From Fodinibacter sp963730365 (lineage in GTDB: Bacteria; Actinomycetota; Actinomycetes; Actinomycetales; Dermatophilaceae), in NCBI GenBank assembly GCA_963730365.1, contig CAVSRM010000010.1, forward strand, positions 124,001 through 188,000: a DNA stretch of 64,000 bases, in the 5' to 3' direction. Below are positions 41,645 through 49,990 of this stretch, one piece after another; within the stretch, counting starts at the first letter, position 1, and every line of letters begins with the position of its first letter. Both the position numbers and the translations under genes were made by a program. Under the pieces are notes generated by a model that searched no databases, was not told the origin of the DNA, and saw nothing but the letters and a program-made list of their open reading frames with translations.

Positions 41645-42994
41645 TCAGTCCGGTTCCGCCGCAGCCACCCTCTGGACGTCCACCACGAGACCGCTGGCGG
41701 GCACGGGGAAGACCTCGTTCGTCATCGAGAGGTCCTGCGCCGGAAGGCTCCACTCGACGGCTCGCAGCAGCACCACGAGGTAGGCCTGGATCGTCACGGT
41801 GACGATGTCCTCCCCGGCGCAGCGGTGCGAGGTGGGCGGCCCGTCACCGTGCGGAACGTAGCGCCCGGGAGGGAAATCGGCCTCGCGCTCGGGGGTGAAC
41901 CGCTCGGGGTCGAAGCGGTCCGGTTCGGGGAACTCCGCCGGGTCGTGCAGCGTCATGTGCACGGCTCCCATGGCACCCCAGCCCGCAGGGATGCGGAAGC
42001 CGCCGACCTCCATGTCCTCCTGCACCCGGCCGAAGAACGTGGCGGCATTCATGGCGTAGTAGCGGCGCAGCTCCTTGGAGACCATGAGGAGGTAGGGGAG
42101 CCGGTCGACCTGCTCCATCGTCAGGGGGCCCGAGGGTGAGACCGCCATGACCTCGGCCCGGGCCCGCTCACGGACCTCGGGGTGTTCGGCCAGGGCCAGG
42201 GTCGCGAGCAGCAACGGAACCGAGTAGCCGGGCTGGGCCGTGAACATGAGGTGACTGAGGTCGGCTGCGACCTTCGCCTCCGGCACGCCCGCCTCGACCG
42301 CCGCGGCGAGCATCCGGGAGGTCACGTCGTCCCAGTCCCCCGTGCGGTGCCGATCGATCGCCTCGTCGACGATCTCCGCGAGCCGGTCGCGCGCCCTGAT
42401 GGCCCGCCCGTAGGTCGTCCCGGGGATCGGGAACGGCGGCGCCGTGAAGGCGCCCTGCATGTCGGTGATCACGTGGTGCAGCTCCGCCGCATGCGCCTCG
42501 CTGGTGTCGCCGGTGATGATGGCACCGGCGAACCGGTCGGCCCACAGCTCCAGCTCGTGGCGGAGGGTGACCCGCCCACTCCGGGCCCAGTCCTCCACGC
42601 TCTCCTCCATCAGACGCTGCATCCGACCCAGGTAGGACCCGATCGCGTCCCTGTCCCACAGGGCCGTCAGCATGACCCCCTTGCGGACGACCTGGTCTCC
42701 ACCGTCGTAGAGGGCCACGGAGTTGCGGAAGATCTGCCGCGTGGGCAGGGCGTCGGCGTCGCCCCGCCGGATCCGGGGGTCGGTGGCGAAGGTGTGGAAC
42801 GCCTCGTGCCCCGAGAAGACGACGAAGGGGCTCCCCAGCAGCCGGGTCTTGTAGATCGGCCCGTACCTCGCCACCCGGTCCCGGTGGAAGCCGTGGTTGC
42901 TCCTGAGGATCGACATCGTCTCCCCCAGCCACGGCAGCCCGAGCCGGCCAGGGGGGAGCGGCAGTCCTGCGGAGGCGCTCACGGCCGGCCCCAC
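41645..42994 (-). CDS. Atypical cytochrome P450 (peroxygenase/CYP74-like heme loop)
   Basis: A 449-residue P450. The K-helix ExxR is present in SKELRRYYAM and the PERF motif in FDPERFTPERE. The heme ligand is Cys392 in VPHGDGPPTSHRCAGED; compared with the usual FxxGxRxCxG there are extra residues between the first Gly and Cys, as in CYP152 peroxygenases and plant CYP74 enzymes. The I-helix reads LSHLMFTAQPGYSVPLL and lacks the AGxDT oxygen-activation motif. It may therefore use peroxides rather than O2 plus a redox partner, and no ferredoxin or reductase gene is nearby. The GTG start is uncertain. Confidence 0.85.
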   Translation of the reverse strand: MGPAVSASAGLPLPPGRLGLPWLGETMSILRSNHGFHRDRVARYGPIYKTRLLGSPFVVFSGHEAFHTFATDPRIRRGDADALPTRQIFRNSVALYDGGDQVVRKGVMLTALWDRDAIGSYLGRMQRLMEESVEDWARSGRVTLRHELELWADRFAGAIITGDTSEAHAAELHHVITDMQGAFTAPPFPIPGTTYGRAIRARDRLAEIVDEAIDRHRTGDWDDVTSRMLAAAVEAGVPEAKVAADLSHLMFTAQPGYSVPLLLATLALAEHPEVRERARAEVMAVSPSGPLTMEQVDRLPYLLMVSKELRRYYAMNAATFFGRVQEDMEVGGFRIPAGWGAMGAVHMTLHDPAEFPEPDRFDPERFTPEREADFPPGRYVPHGDGPPTSHRCAGEDIVTVTIQAYLVVLLRAVEWSLPAQDLSMTNEVFPVPASGLVVDVQRVAAAEPD

Positions 42995-43035
42995 GGTGTC
43001 GTCATCTGCGGTACCTCGTTCTCTGGGAGACGTCC

Positions 43036-44400
43036 TCAGGCCATGGAGGCCAGGTGGGCAAGGGCACCCATCGACGGCTGGTAGAGGTACGCGCCGCCCC
43101 TCGTCGTGACCAGTCGGGGCATCGGCCTGACGAAGTACGGCGGCCGGCCGGGGATCTTCATGGTGCTTCGGCTACCGTCGTTGCCACCGACGAGCGGGTC
43201 CTTGTCGGCGCCGAGGCAGAAGGGGTTGCCGTCCTCGATCCACAGCGACTGGATGGTCTCGAACTGCCGCCAGATGTCGGCCTGGAACGACACGAACACC
43301 AGCCCCCGCTCGACCCCGTCGTCGTCGGTGCGGCCCGGTTCCATCGGCGTGCCGTAGGCCCTGCCCCGACGCACGATCCGGTGGCGGTTGCTGAGCCGCC
43401 CGGAGAAGAACCCCTCGGAGTCACGCGGGTTGACCCGCCGCACGTGCGAGCCCACCGGGCAGCGCAGCCCCAGCGGGTCCTCGCCGTAGGAGAAGTTGTT
43501 GACCCGTGACGGGTCCCCGGCGATTGCCGGGTCGGGGCGCTCCGGCGAGAGGGCGAGGGGCGTCCCGTCGGGCCAACGGCCGAGGATCTTCGCGGCGAGC
43601 AGCTCGGGCCCACCCGGGTAGTCCTCCTCGGCGAGGAGACGGTTGAAGGCGGCGACATCGGTGTGCAGCTTGCGCACGACGACGAAGGTCCCGTTGCGGT
43701 CGAACGGGCGCAACGGCGCCGCGGGCAGGGTGCCGTCCTCGTCCGGGTAGCCGAGCAGCACCTCTCCGACGGCGACGTCGCGCCAGCCTCCCCGGCCATC
43801 GGGCAGCCCGTCACCGGGGCGACCCTCGACACCGGTGCCCGCCAGTGCCGGCTGCGAGAGCCCGTCGGCGGAGCCGAACTGGTCCTGCCCGGTGGGCCGG
43901 TCGAGCGCGAGCTGGAGGTAGACGGGCTCGACGCCGTCCTCGAGGTCCTCCGACATCACCTCGGCGAGAGCGGTGTCCAGGCCCGCGGAGTCGGTGGCAT
44001 AGACGGTCACGAGGACGTCGGCGTCGCGCACGTCCCACGTGTCCGGGGAGCTGGGTCCCCGGTCCCCCAGGTGCTCCGCCCGCGCCGCCATCCCCTCTCG
44101 GAAGACCTCCGGGAACGAGGCCAGCACGTCATCCGGCAGGCCCAGCCTGGCCAGACCCGAGTAGGTCAGCGCCACGTTCATGGCCGTCGTCGGCGGGGTG
44201 GTCCAGGGCTCCGCGGTCATCACCTTGGGCAGGGTCCGCTCGAGCAGCCGACATGCCTTGGCCGCGTCCTTGATCCGCAGGAACAGGTAGGCCGCCGCCG
44301 GCATCGTGTAGGCGCGCAGCACGCCTCCCTGGATGTCGGACCGCTCGATTGCGGACGCCGTGACCTCACGGCAAGGCAGGTCCAGGGGGTAGGACGGCAT
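43036..44400 (-). CDS. DyP-type heme peroxidase
   Basis: A 454-residue dye-decolourising peroxidase-family protein. The family GxxDG motif is GSADG (Asp179), the proximal heme histidine is His319 in CPVGSHVRRVNPRD, and the distal Arg lies in RIVRRGRAYGTPME. There is no Tat signal, so it should be cytoplasmic. DyP enzymes oxidise bulky substrates with H2O2. Its ATG overlaps the upstream stop by one base (TGATG). The P450 gene follows after 41 bp, which suggests linked heme chemistry. Confidence 0.88.
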   Translation of the reverse strand: MPSYPLDLPCREVTASAIERSDIQGGVLRAYTMPAAAYLFLRIKDAAKACRLLERTLPKVMTAEPWTTPPTTAMNVALTYSGLARLGLPDDVLASFPEVFREGMAARAEHLGDRGPSSPDTWDVRDADVLVTVYATDSAGLDTALAEVMSEDLEDGVEPVYLQLALDRPTGQDQFGSADGLSQPALAGTGVEGRPGDGLPDGRGGWRDVAVGEVLLGYPDEDGTLPAAPLRPFDRNGTFVVVRKLHTDVAAFNRLLAEEDYPGGPELLAAKILGRWPDGTPLALSPERPDPAIAGDPSRVNNFSYGEDPLGLRCPVGSHVRRVNPRDSEGFFSGRLSNRHRIVRRGRAYGTPMEPGRTDDDGVERGLVFVSFQADIWRQFETIQSLWIEDGNPFCLGADKDPLVGGNDGSRSTMKIPGRPPYFVRPMPRLVTTRGGAYLYQPSMGALAHLASMA

Positions 44401-44933
44401 CAGAACGTCTCCCTGAAGCGGGCCTGGAGGGAGGCGGCGTCCAGCCCCTGGGTCCCGACCGCGAAGTCGATCACGCTCTCGCGCAACGCCGTCGCTTCGC
44501 GGACCTCCTCCACCGTCGTCGTCGGGATGGGGGACTGGAACAGGCTGGTGTCGACCTGGAGCGACCTCACCCAGGCCGCGAATGCGTCCCGGTCGTCGCG
44601 GCCCGGGTAGCCCACGCATCGACCCCACCACTCGTCGCACTCCGGAACGGAGGTGCGCAAGTCCTCCAGGAAGCCGCGCAGCTCCCCGTTGAACGTGGCC
44701 GTGAAGACGAGGTGCCCGTGCCGGAGGAGGTCGCGATGGCGTTGGTTGGGTCCCTGGAACACCAGCTCGCGGACGAGGTGGAGGCGGGACAGGTGCAGCA
44801 CCCCGATGCGCGCCAACGGGGACGCGGACCCGCGCGGCAGGGCGGCGAGGTAGTCCTCGAGCTCGTCCTCCCGGTGGGGTTGCACGCGGGCAAACGTCGT
44901 GAGGGCGTAGGCCGTGCCGGTGCGGTTGCTCAT
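44400..44933 (-). CDS. Small DyP-associated protein A, unknown function
   Basis: A 177-residue soluble protein: TAYALTTFARVQPHREDELE, IGVLHLSRLHLVRELVF, HLVFTATFNGELRGFLED and WWGRCVGYPGRDDRDAFAAW. The pattern of an N-terminal alpha/beta half and the FNG/FDG and GYP motifs is shared with the next protein. I know similar proteins only as hypothetical partners of peroxidase or lipid-oxidation genes. It is translationally coupled to the DyP peroxidase. The ATG at 44933 starts the conserved part. Confidence 0.72.
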   Translation of the reverse strand: MSNRTGTAYALTTFARVQPHREDELEDYLAALPRGSASPLARIGVLHLSRLHLVRELVFQGPNQRHRDLLRHGHLVFTATFNGELRGFLEDLRTSVPECDEWWGRCVGYPGRDDRDAFAAWVRSLQVDTSLFQSPIPTTTVEEVREATALRESVIDFAVGTQGLDAASLQARFRETF

Positions 44934-44994
44934 GCGATCCCCCCGTGTCGGACCTCGGCGGCGCCCGAAGGCTCCATCCGGCGGCCCGGCCCGC

Positions 44995-45510
44995 TCACAG
45001 GTGGGCCTGCTGGTCGATGAGGAACTGCTCCCAGGCGGCCGCAAACTGGTCGGCGCTCATCGTCGCCGCCTCGGCCTCGAGCAGGTGGAACGCCTCGCTC
45101 ACGGCGATCGCGCTCTGGATCTGGCGGGTCGAGAGCTCCTCGTGCGCGCAGTAGTAGGTGCCGCCCTCCAGGCTGTTCCGTGCGATCCACGCCTTCAGCG
45201 GCTCAGCCGGTGGCGGGTAGGGGAAGTCGATGCCCCGGCCCCAGACGACCCTGATGTCCCTGGGGATGACGTAGGCGAAGGCATCGATGTAGTGCTGCCA
45301 CGGCCCGTCGAAGTTGCTCTCGAAGAAGAGGTAGGAGTAGCGGAGCTGCTCGTCGTCGAGGGAGTCCACCACCGTCCAGCGCACGAACTTGATGAAGTTG
45401 AACTGGATGATGTGGGTGCGGATCGGCAGGTGTGGCGCGACGCGGAACGCGGCCCGCAGCAGCCGAACCCACGGTGCGCGGATGGGGGTGAAGAGGGTGA
45501 GGGCGGTCAT
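44995..45510 (-). CDS. Small DyP-associated protein B, paralogue of protein A
   Basis: A 171-residue protein that aligns with its neighbour: FNFIKFVRWTVVDSLDDE corresponds to LHLSRLHLVRELVF, YLFFESNFDGPWQHYIDAF to LVFTATFNGELRGFLED, and VVWGRGIDFPYPPPAEPLKA to WWGRCVGYPGRDDRDAF. It is the first gene of the four-gene operon that ends with the P450. An ATG at 45510 is used; an in-frame GTG at 45537 is possible. Function unknown. Confidence 0.7.
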   Translation of the reverse strand: MTALTLFTPIRAPWVRLLRAAFRVAPHLPIRTHIIQFNFIKFVRWTVVDSLDDEQLRYSYLFFESNFDGPWQHYIDAFAYVIPRDIRVVWGRGIDFPYPPPAEPLKAWIARNSLEGGTYYCAHEELSTRQIQSAIAVSEAFHLLEAEAATMSADQFAAAWEQFLIDQQAHL

Positions 45511-45670
45511 CCGGCCCGTCGTGTTCCCCCCGGTCACGACGCGCCCGGGCCCGGCCGCCCTGCGAGTCCCGCCTCGGTCATGACCCTCATTGTGACCGCG
45601 TGGCGACGTCGAGGGCAATAGCCATCCGGAGGGCTGACGCACGGCGCGCCGGAGGGCTACGCTCGGGGCC

Positions 45671-46558
45671 ATGACTCCCGGCGTCGAGGGCGGCCCGATC
45701 CGGACGATCACCGTGCTCAGCACCGGTTCGGTGCGCATCCGCCCCGAACACGGTCAGCGCAACTGGAAACCGGCACCGCTGTGGCTCCTCACGTCGCGCG
45801 AGTGGACCGATCCGTGCCCGATCAACGTCTACGTCATCGAGCACGAGTCGGGACTCGTGCTCTTCGACGCCGGCCAGGACCGGCGCTCCGTCACCGACGA
45901 CGACTACTACCCGGGCGGGCTCGCCGGCCTCGTCTATCGCCGACTGGCCGAGTTCAGCATCGAGGAGGGCGAGGACCTCCCCACCCTGTTGCGCGCCCAG
46001 GGCAACGACCCCGCCGAGGTGACCCACGTGGTGACCTCGCACCTGCACCAGGACCACATGGGCTGCGTCGCGGACGTCCCCAACGCAGAGCTCCTGGTGT
46101 CAGCCGACGAGTGGAAGGCCATGCAGGCCCCGGGCGCCGAGATCAACGGCTACCTGCGACGACACATCGAGGCCGGTGGCGACCGGTGGCGACAGATCGA
46201 GTTCGAGCACCTCGACGACGCCGACATCGCCCCGTTCACCTCCGGTGTCGACCTCTTCGGCGACGGGTCGATGGTGATCCTGCCGACCCCCGGCCACACG
46301 ACGGGGTCCCTGGCGATGCTCGTGCGCAGCCCGGCCTTCGACCCCGTCATCCTCGTGGGTGACCTGACCTTCGACGCACCGCACTTCGGCTGCGACCACC
46401 TGCCGGGCATCGGGAGCTTGGGCTCCCTGCGCCAGTCCACGACCCTCGTCGAGGGGCTGGCGGCGCGGCTCCCCGGGCTCGCGGTCTGCGCGACGCACGA
46501 CCCGGCCGCGGCCGGCATCCTCCACGGCGCGACCGACCCGAGCCGCTCGGTCGACTGA
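45671..46558 (+). CDS. Metallo-beta-lactamase-fold lactonase (AHL lactonase-like)
   Basis: A 295-residue MBL-fold hydrolase. The zinc motif HLHQDH gives His124, His126, Asp128 and His129; a further ligand His is in TPGHTTGSLAM, and Asp in LVGDLTFDAPHF. The N-terminal PINVYVIEHESGLVLFDAGQ is typical of N-acyl-homoserine lactonases such as AiiA-like proteins. It may open lactones from quorum signals or from the neighbouring oxidative pathway. TACGCT lies 7 nt before the ATG, as for a leaderless start. Confidence 0.85.
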   Translation: MTPGVEGGPIRTITVLSTGSVRIRPEHGQRNWKPAPLWLLTSREWTDPCPINVYVIEHESGLVLFDAGQDRRSVTDDDYYPGGLAGLVYRRLAEFSIEEGEDLPTLLRAQGNDPAEVTHVVTSHLHQDHMGCVADVPNAELLVSADEWKAMQAPGAEINGYLRRHIEAGGDRWRQIEFEHLDDADIAPFTSGVDLFGDGSMVILPTPGHTTGSLAMLVRSPAFDPVILVGDLTFDAPHFGCDHLPGIGSLGSLRQSTTLVEGLAARLPGLAVCATHDPAAAGILHGATDPSRSVD

Positions 46559-46598
46559 CGATCCGGGCCACCCCGTCGAGTGAAGCTCCGGGCCACCC

Positions 46599-46660
46599 GT
46601 CGAGTGAACAGAACACGCCGTGAACCGCGTCGCGCGCACGGCGTGTTCTGCTCACTCGAC
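46599..46660. terminator. 24-bp near-perfect inverted repeat after the lactonase
   Basis: The arm at 46599-46622 pairs with 46637-46660 with one mismatch (the left arm starts GTCGAGTGAACAGAACACG). Just before it, TCCGGGCCACCC-GTCGAGTGAA occurs twice as a direct repeat. The element lies between two rightward genes and is longer than an ordinary terminator. Confidence 0.65.
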
Positions 46661-46704
46661 CAGCCCGGCTCGGGAACGGACTGCTCCCGCCTAGGCTGGA
46701 TCGC

Positions 46705-48828
46705 ATGGCAGCCCCCACCCCCCACCCGCGGCTCGCCGTCATCAGCGCGACGGTCGCCGTGGTCTCGCTCATCGGGGGATGGACCTGGGCCGCGGCGATG
46801 CAGGCCGGCGGGTTCGATGCACGGACCGAGTCGATCAGCGCGCTCGCCGCCACCGCCACACCGCACCGCTGGGTGATGGAGACCGCCCTGGTGATCACCG
46901 GGCTGGCGCACCTCGTGACGGCATGGGCGCTCGCGCAGGCGCGCCTCGCCGGACGCATCGTCCTCGCCGCCGCCGGTCTCGCGACGCTCCTGGTGGCCGC
47001 CATCCCGCTGCCGTCGCGCAGCGAGTCCTCCACCGCCCACGCGGTCGCTGCCACCGCATCCTTCCTCCTGCTCGCAATCTGGCCCTGGTTCGCCTCTCGC
47101 GCGGATGGCCCAGGGGTACTCGAGCCCCGGGTCGCCCGGACCGCCGCAGTCGTCATGACCGCTGCGGTCGCCTCACTGGGGGTCGGGCTCGCGCTGGGCG
47201 GTCCGGCCTTCGGCCTGCACGAGCGGCTCGTGGCGGTCCTGACGGTCTCCTGGCCTCTCGTGGCTGCTGTGGGCACCTGGTGGTGGGCGGGACACCGGCT
47301 GGGCTCCCGGCGGCTACGCCACGTGCTCGGAACGGCGCTGCTGGTCCCGGTGTGCGCTGGGGCCGGCATCGCGGCCACCCAGGTCGCCCCCGTGACCGCC
47401 CAGACCCTCAACTACCAGGCCTCGGTGACCCTCACGGCGGACCCCGCACAGACCGGCGACCTCGTGGCCACCACGACCTTCGGCGACGTCGTCGTGTCCT
47501 TCGCCGGCGTGGCCCCGGGCATCCGGGCGGTCCCCCAGGTCAAGGCCGACATCGCCGACGTGCTCTCCCGCCCGGCGGTGAGCCTGTCGACCCTGCGCCC
47601 GGGCCCCGAGGAGCTCAGCGTGGCGATCCGCGACGCCGGCCTCCAGGTCATGCTGCGCTTCGCGATCGGCGCTCTCCTGCTCGCCGCGGCGGTCGTGGGC
47701 GGGTATGCCGCCGCGCGCCGACGGCGCCCACCCACAGCCCTCGTCGCGGCAGGAACGATCGCCTGGCTCGTGGCGACCCTCGGGACGTCGGTCGCGATCT
47801 GGTCGACCTACCAGCCGAGCCGGCAGGGGAGCTTCACGGCGACCGAGGTCCTCGGCACCCTGCAGAAGAACCAGGGGCTGCTCAGCGACGTCGAGACTCG
47901 CAGTGCGCAGGTCGCCCCCTACCTGCGCAACGTCCTCGCCCTCTCGACCGCGCTCCAGCGCAAGTACGTCGGCGACTCCCTCGAGGCCGACCCGGCCCTC
48001 CGGGTCCTCTTCGTCAGCGACATCCACGGTGGCAACCAGTACCCACTGATGCGCACCATCATCGAGGACGAGAGCATCGACGTCGTCATCGACACCGGCG
48101 ACCTGCTGAACTTCGGGACCGTCGCCGAGGGGGAGGCGGCCGGCATCTTCTCCGGCATCGCGTCGGTCGGCGTCCCGTACCTGTTCGTCCGCGGCAACCA
48201 CGACGCCACGAGCGCCACTGACACCGCCGTGCTGGAGCGGATGGCGGAGATCGACAACGTCGTGCTGCTCCAGCCGTCGAGCGACGACTACACCGAGGTG
48301 ACCGTCGGCGGGGTCCGCATCGCCGGGTTCAACGACCCCCGGTGGTTCGGCGACTCCGGAACCGGTTCACCTGCCAAGCAGCAGCCCGCAACGCAGGCGT
48401 TCGAGGAGGCGTTCGCCGACAGGGACGCCCCCGACGTGGTCATGAGCCACGAGCCGTGGGCCGTGACGGGCGTCAACGCCGGGGTGCTGCTCAACGGCCA
48501 CATGCACACCCAGGACCGCGAGGGCAACCGGATCCAGACCGGGACCTTCACCGGGGGCGGTCCCTTCACCCACTTCCTCGACGAGGCGCCCGGAGAGGAG
48601 CTCGTCGGTCAGCCCTACTCCTTCGACATCCTCACCTTCGGCACGGACTGCCGGCTGTCCTCCCTCACCCGGTACCGCTTCCGCGACGTCATCGAGGGTC
48701 GACCGGCCTACGACGACGTCTCGCTCGTGAACGGTCGACGCATCGACGAGCGCGAGCCGAGTCCGGTGCGCACGTGCACGCCCGGGGACCCACTCATCAC
48801 GACCACGGTGCCGGCTGCGGGGGGCTGA
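46705..48828 (+). CDS. DUF998 membrane domain fused to a metallophosphoesterase
   Basis: A 707-residue fusion. Residues 1-205 form about six membrane helices of DUF998 type (GGWTWAAAMQAGGFDARTES, ISALAATATPHRW). A beta-rich extracytoplasmic segment (~220-310) and two more helices follow. Residues ~430-640 are a calcineurin-like phosphoesterase with FVSDIHGGNQYPLM, VIDTGDLLNFG, FVRGNHDATSATD, VVMSHEPWAV and LNGHMHTQD. It probably cleaves a phosphoester at the membrane. TAGGCT lies 7 nt before the ATG. I do not know this exact architecture as characterised. Confidence 0.83.
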   Translation: MAAPTPHPRLAVISATVAVVSLIGGWTWAAAMQAGGFDARTESISALAATATPHRWVMETALVITGLAHLVTAWALAQARLAGRIVLAAAGLATLLVAAIPLPSRSESSTAHAVAATASFLLLAIWPWFASRADGPGVLEPRVARTAAVVMTAAVASLGVGLALGGPAFGLHERLVAVLTVSWPLVAAVGTWWWAGHRLGSRRLRHVLGTALLVPVCAGAGIAATQVAPVTAQTLNYQASVTLTADPAQTGDLVATTTFGDVVVSFAGVAPGIRAVPQVKADIADVLSRPAVSLSTLRPGPEELSVAIRDAGLQVMLRFAIGALLLAAAVVGGYAAARRRRPPTALVAAGTIAWLVATLGTSVAIWSTYQPSRQGSFTATEVLGTLQKNQGLLSDVETRSAQVAPYLRNVLALSTALQRKYVGDSLEADPALRVLFVSDIHGGNQYPLMRTIIEDESIDVVIDTGDLLNFGTVAEGEAAGIFSGIASVGVPYLFVRGNHDATSATDTAVLERMAEIDNVVLLQPSSDDYTEVTVGGVRIAGFNDPRWFGDSGTGSPAKQQPATQAFEEAFADRDAPDVVMSHEPWAVTGVNAGVLLNGHMHTQDREGNRIQTGTFTGGGPFTHFLDEAPGEELVGQPYSFDILTFGTDCRLSSLTRYRFRDVIEGRPAYDDVSLVNGRRIDEREPSPVRTCTPGDPLITTTVPAAGG

Positions 48829-48964
48829 CGGGCCGCTCCGCCGGTGGTGGCCGGCGCTCAGTGCACACCGGTCGCGCGGGGCCTGTGGGAGCCAGATTCT
48901 CGCGCGCCGTCCCTGACGACCTACGATGACGGTCGTCCACCGCGGCACGAACAGGAGCATCTGC

Positions 48965-49990
48965 GTGACCCTCAACTCCACCCATCGCTACACCAACACC
49001 GCCGTCCTCGGGGTCGAGCGAGTCGAGGCTCCCACCGTCGTGACGTCCGACGAGCTGGACGAACGGCTGGTCGACGTCTACGCGCGCACCAAGATGCGAG
49101 GTGGGATTCTCCAGTCCGTCGTCGGCATCCACGAGCGCCGCCGCTGGGCCGACGGGCAGTCCTTCATCGATGGGGCGGTGGCCGCCGGCCGGGCCGCGCT
49201 CGCCGCCAGCGGCGTGGCCGCCGAGGACGTCGGCCTGATGATCAACACCTCGCTGAGCCGCGAGTGGCTCGAGCCGTCGACCGCGGTCTTCATCCACGAC
49301 GCCCTCGGGATGCCGCGCTCGTGCCAGAACTTCGACGTCACCAACGCGTGCCTCGGCTTCGTCAACGGCATCGAGATCGCCGCCGCGATGATCGACGCCG
49401 GGATGATCGACTACGCCCTCGTCGTCGACAGCGAGGACTCGACCCCCGTGCAGGAGGCCACTATCTCCCGGCTCTCGGCCGCGAGCGACTCCTCGCAGGA
49501 CGTGATCTCGGAGTTCGCCGCCCTCACTCTCGGCTCCGGCGCGGCCGCGATGGTGCTCGGTCGCGCCGACCGCCACCCGGAGGGGCACCGGGTCGTCGCC
49601 GCGGTGAGCCGGGCGGGCACCGAGCACCACCAGCTGTGCCTCGGGAGCAACGAGATGATGATCACCGACCTCAAGGGCCTGCTGGTCGCCGGGCTGGACC
49701 TGTCCGAAGGCCTGTGGGAGGAGGCCGCGAAGGAGTTCGGCTGGGACGAGGGGATGGACCGCTACTTCGTGCACCAGATCTCCCAGGTGCACACCGAGGC
49801 GATCTGCGAGCGCCTCGACATCGACCCCTCCCGCGTGCCCCGCACCTTCCCGACGTTCGGCAACATCGGGCCGTGCTCGGTGCCGTTCACGATGGCCGGG
49901 GCCAAGGACGGCCTGCAGCCGGGTGACCGGGTGCTGCTCATGGGCATCGGGTCGGGCCTGAACGCCACCTGCCTCGAGATCACGTGGTGA
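48965..49990 (+). CDS. oleA: OleA, thiolase-family acyl-CoA head-to-head condensing enzyme
   Basis: A 341-residue ketosynthase III-like enzyme. Cys129 (FDVTNACLGFVNG), His270 (FVHQISQVHTEA) and Asn300 (FPTFGNIGPC) form the catalytic set. OleA performs non-decarboxylative Claisen condensation of two fatty acyl-CoAs to a beta-keto acid, the first step of long-chain olefin synthesis. The GTG at 48965 has AGGAG 7-8 nt upstream. The oleBC and oleD genes that follow confirm the assignment over FabH. Confidence 0.92.
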   Translation: MTLNSTHRYTNTAVLGVERVEAPTVVTSDELDERLVDVYARTKMRGGILQSVVGIHERRRWADGQSFIDGAVAAGRAALAASGVAAEDVGLMINTSLSREWLEPSTAVFIHDALGMPRSCQNFDVTNACLGFVNGIEIAAAMIDAGMIDYALVVDSEDSTPVQEATISRLSAASDSSQDVISEFAALTLGSGAAAMVLGRADRHPEGHRVVAAVSRAGTEHHQLCLGSNEMMITDLKGLLVAGLDLSEGLWEEAAKEFGWDEGMDRYFVHQISQVHTEAICERLDIDPSRVPRTFPTFGNIGPCSVPFTMAGAKDGLQPGDRVLLMGIGSGLNATCLEITW

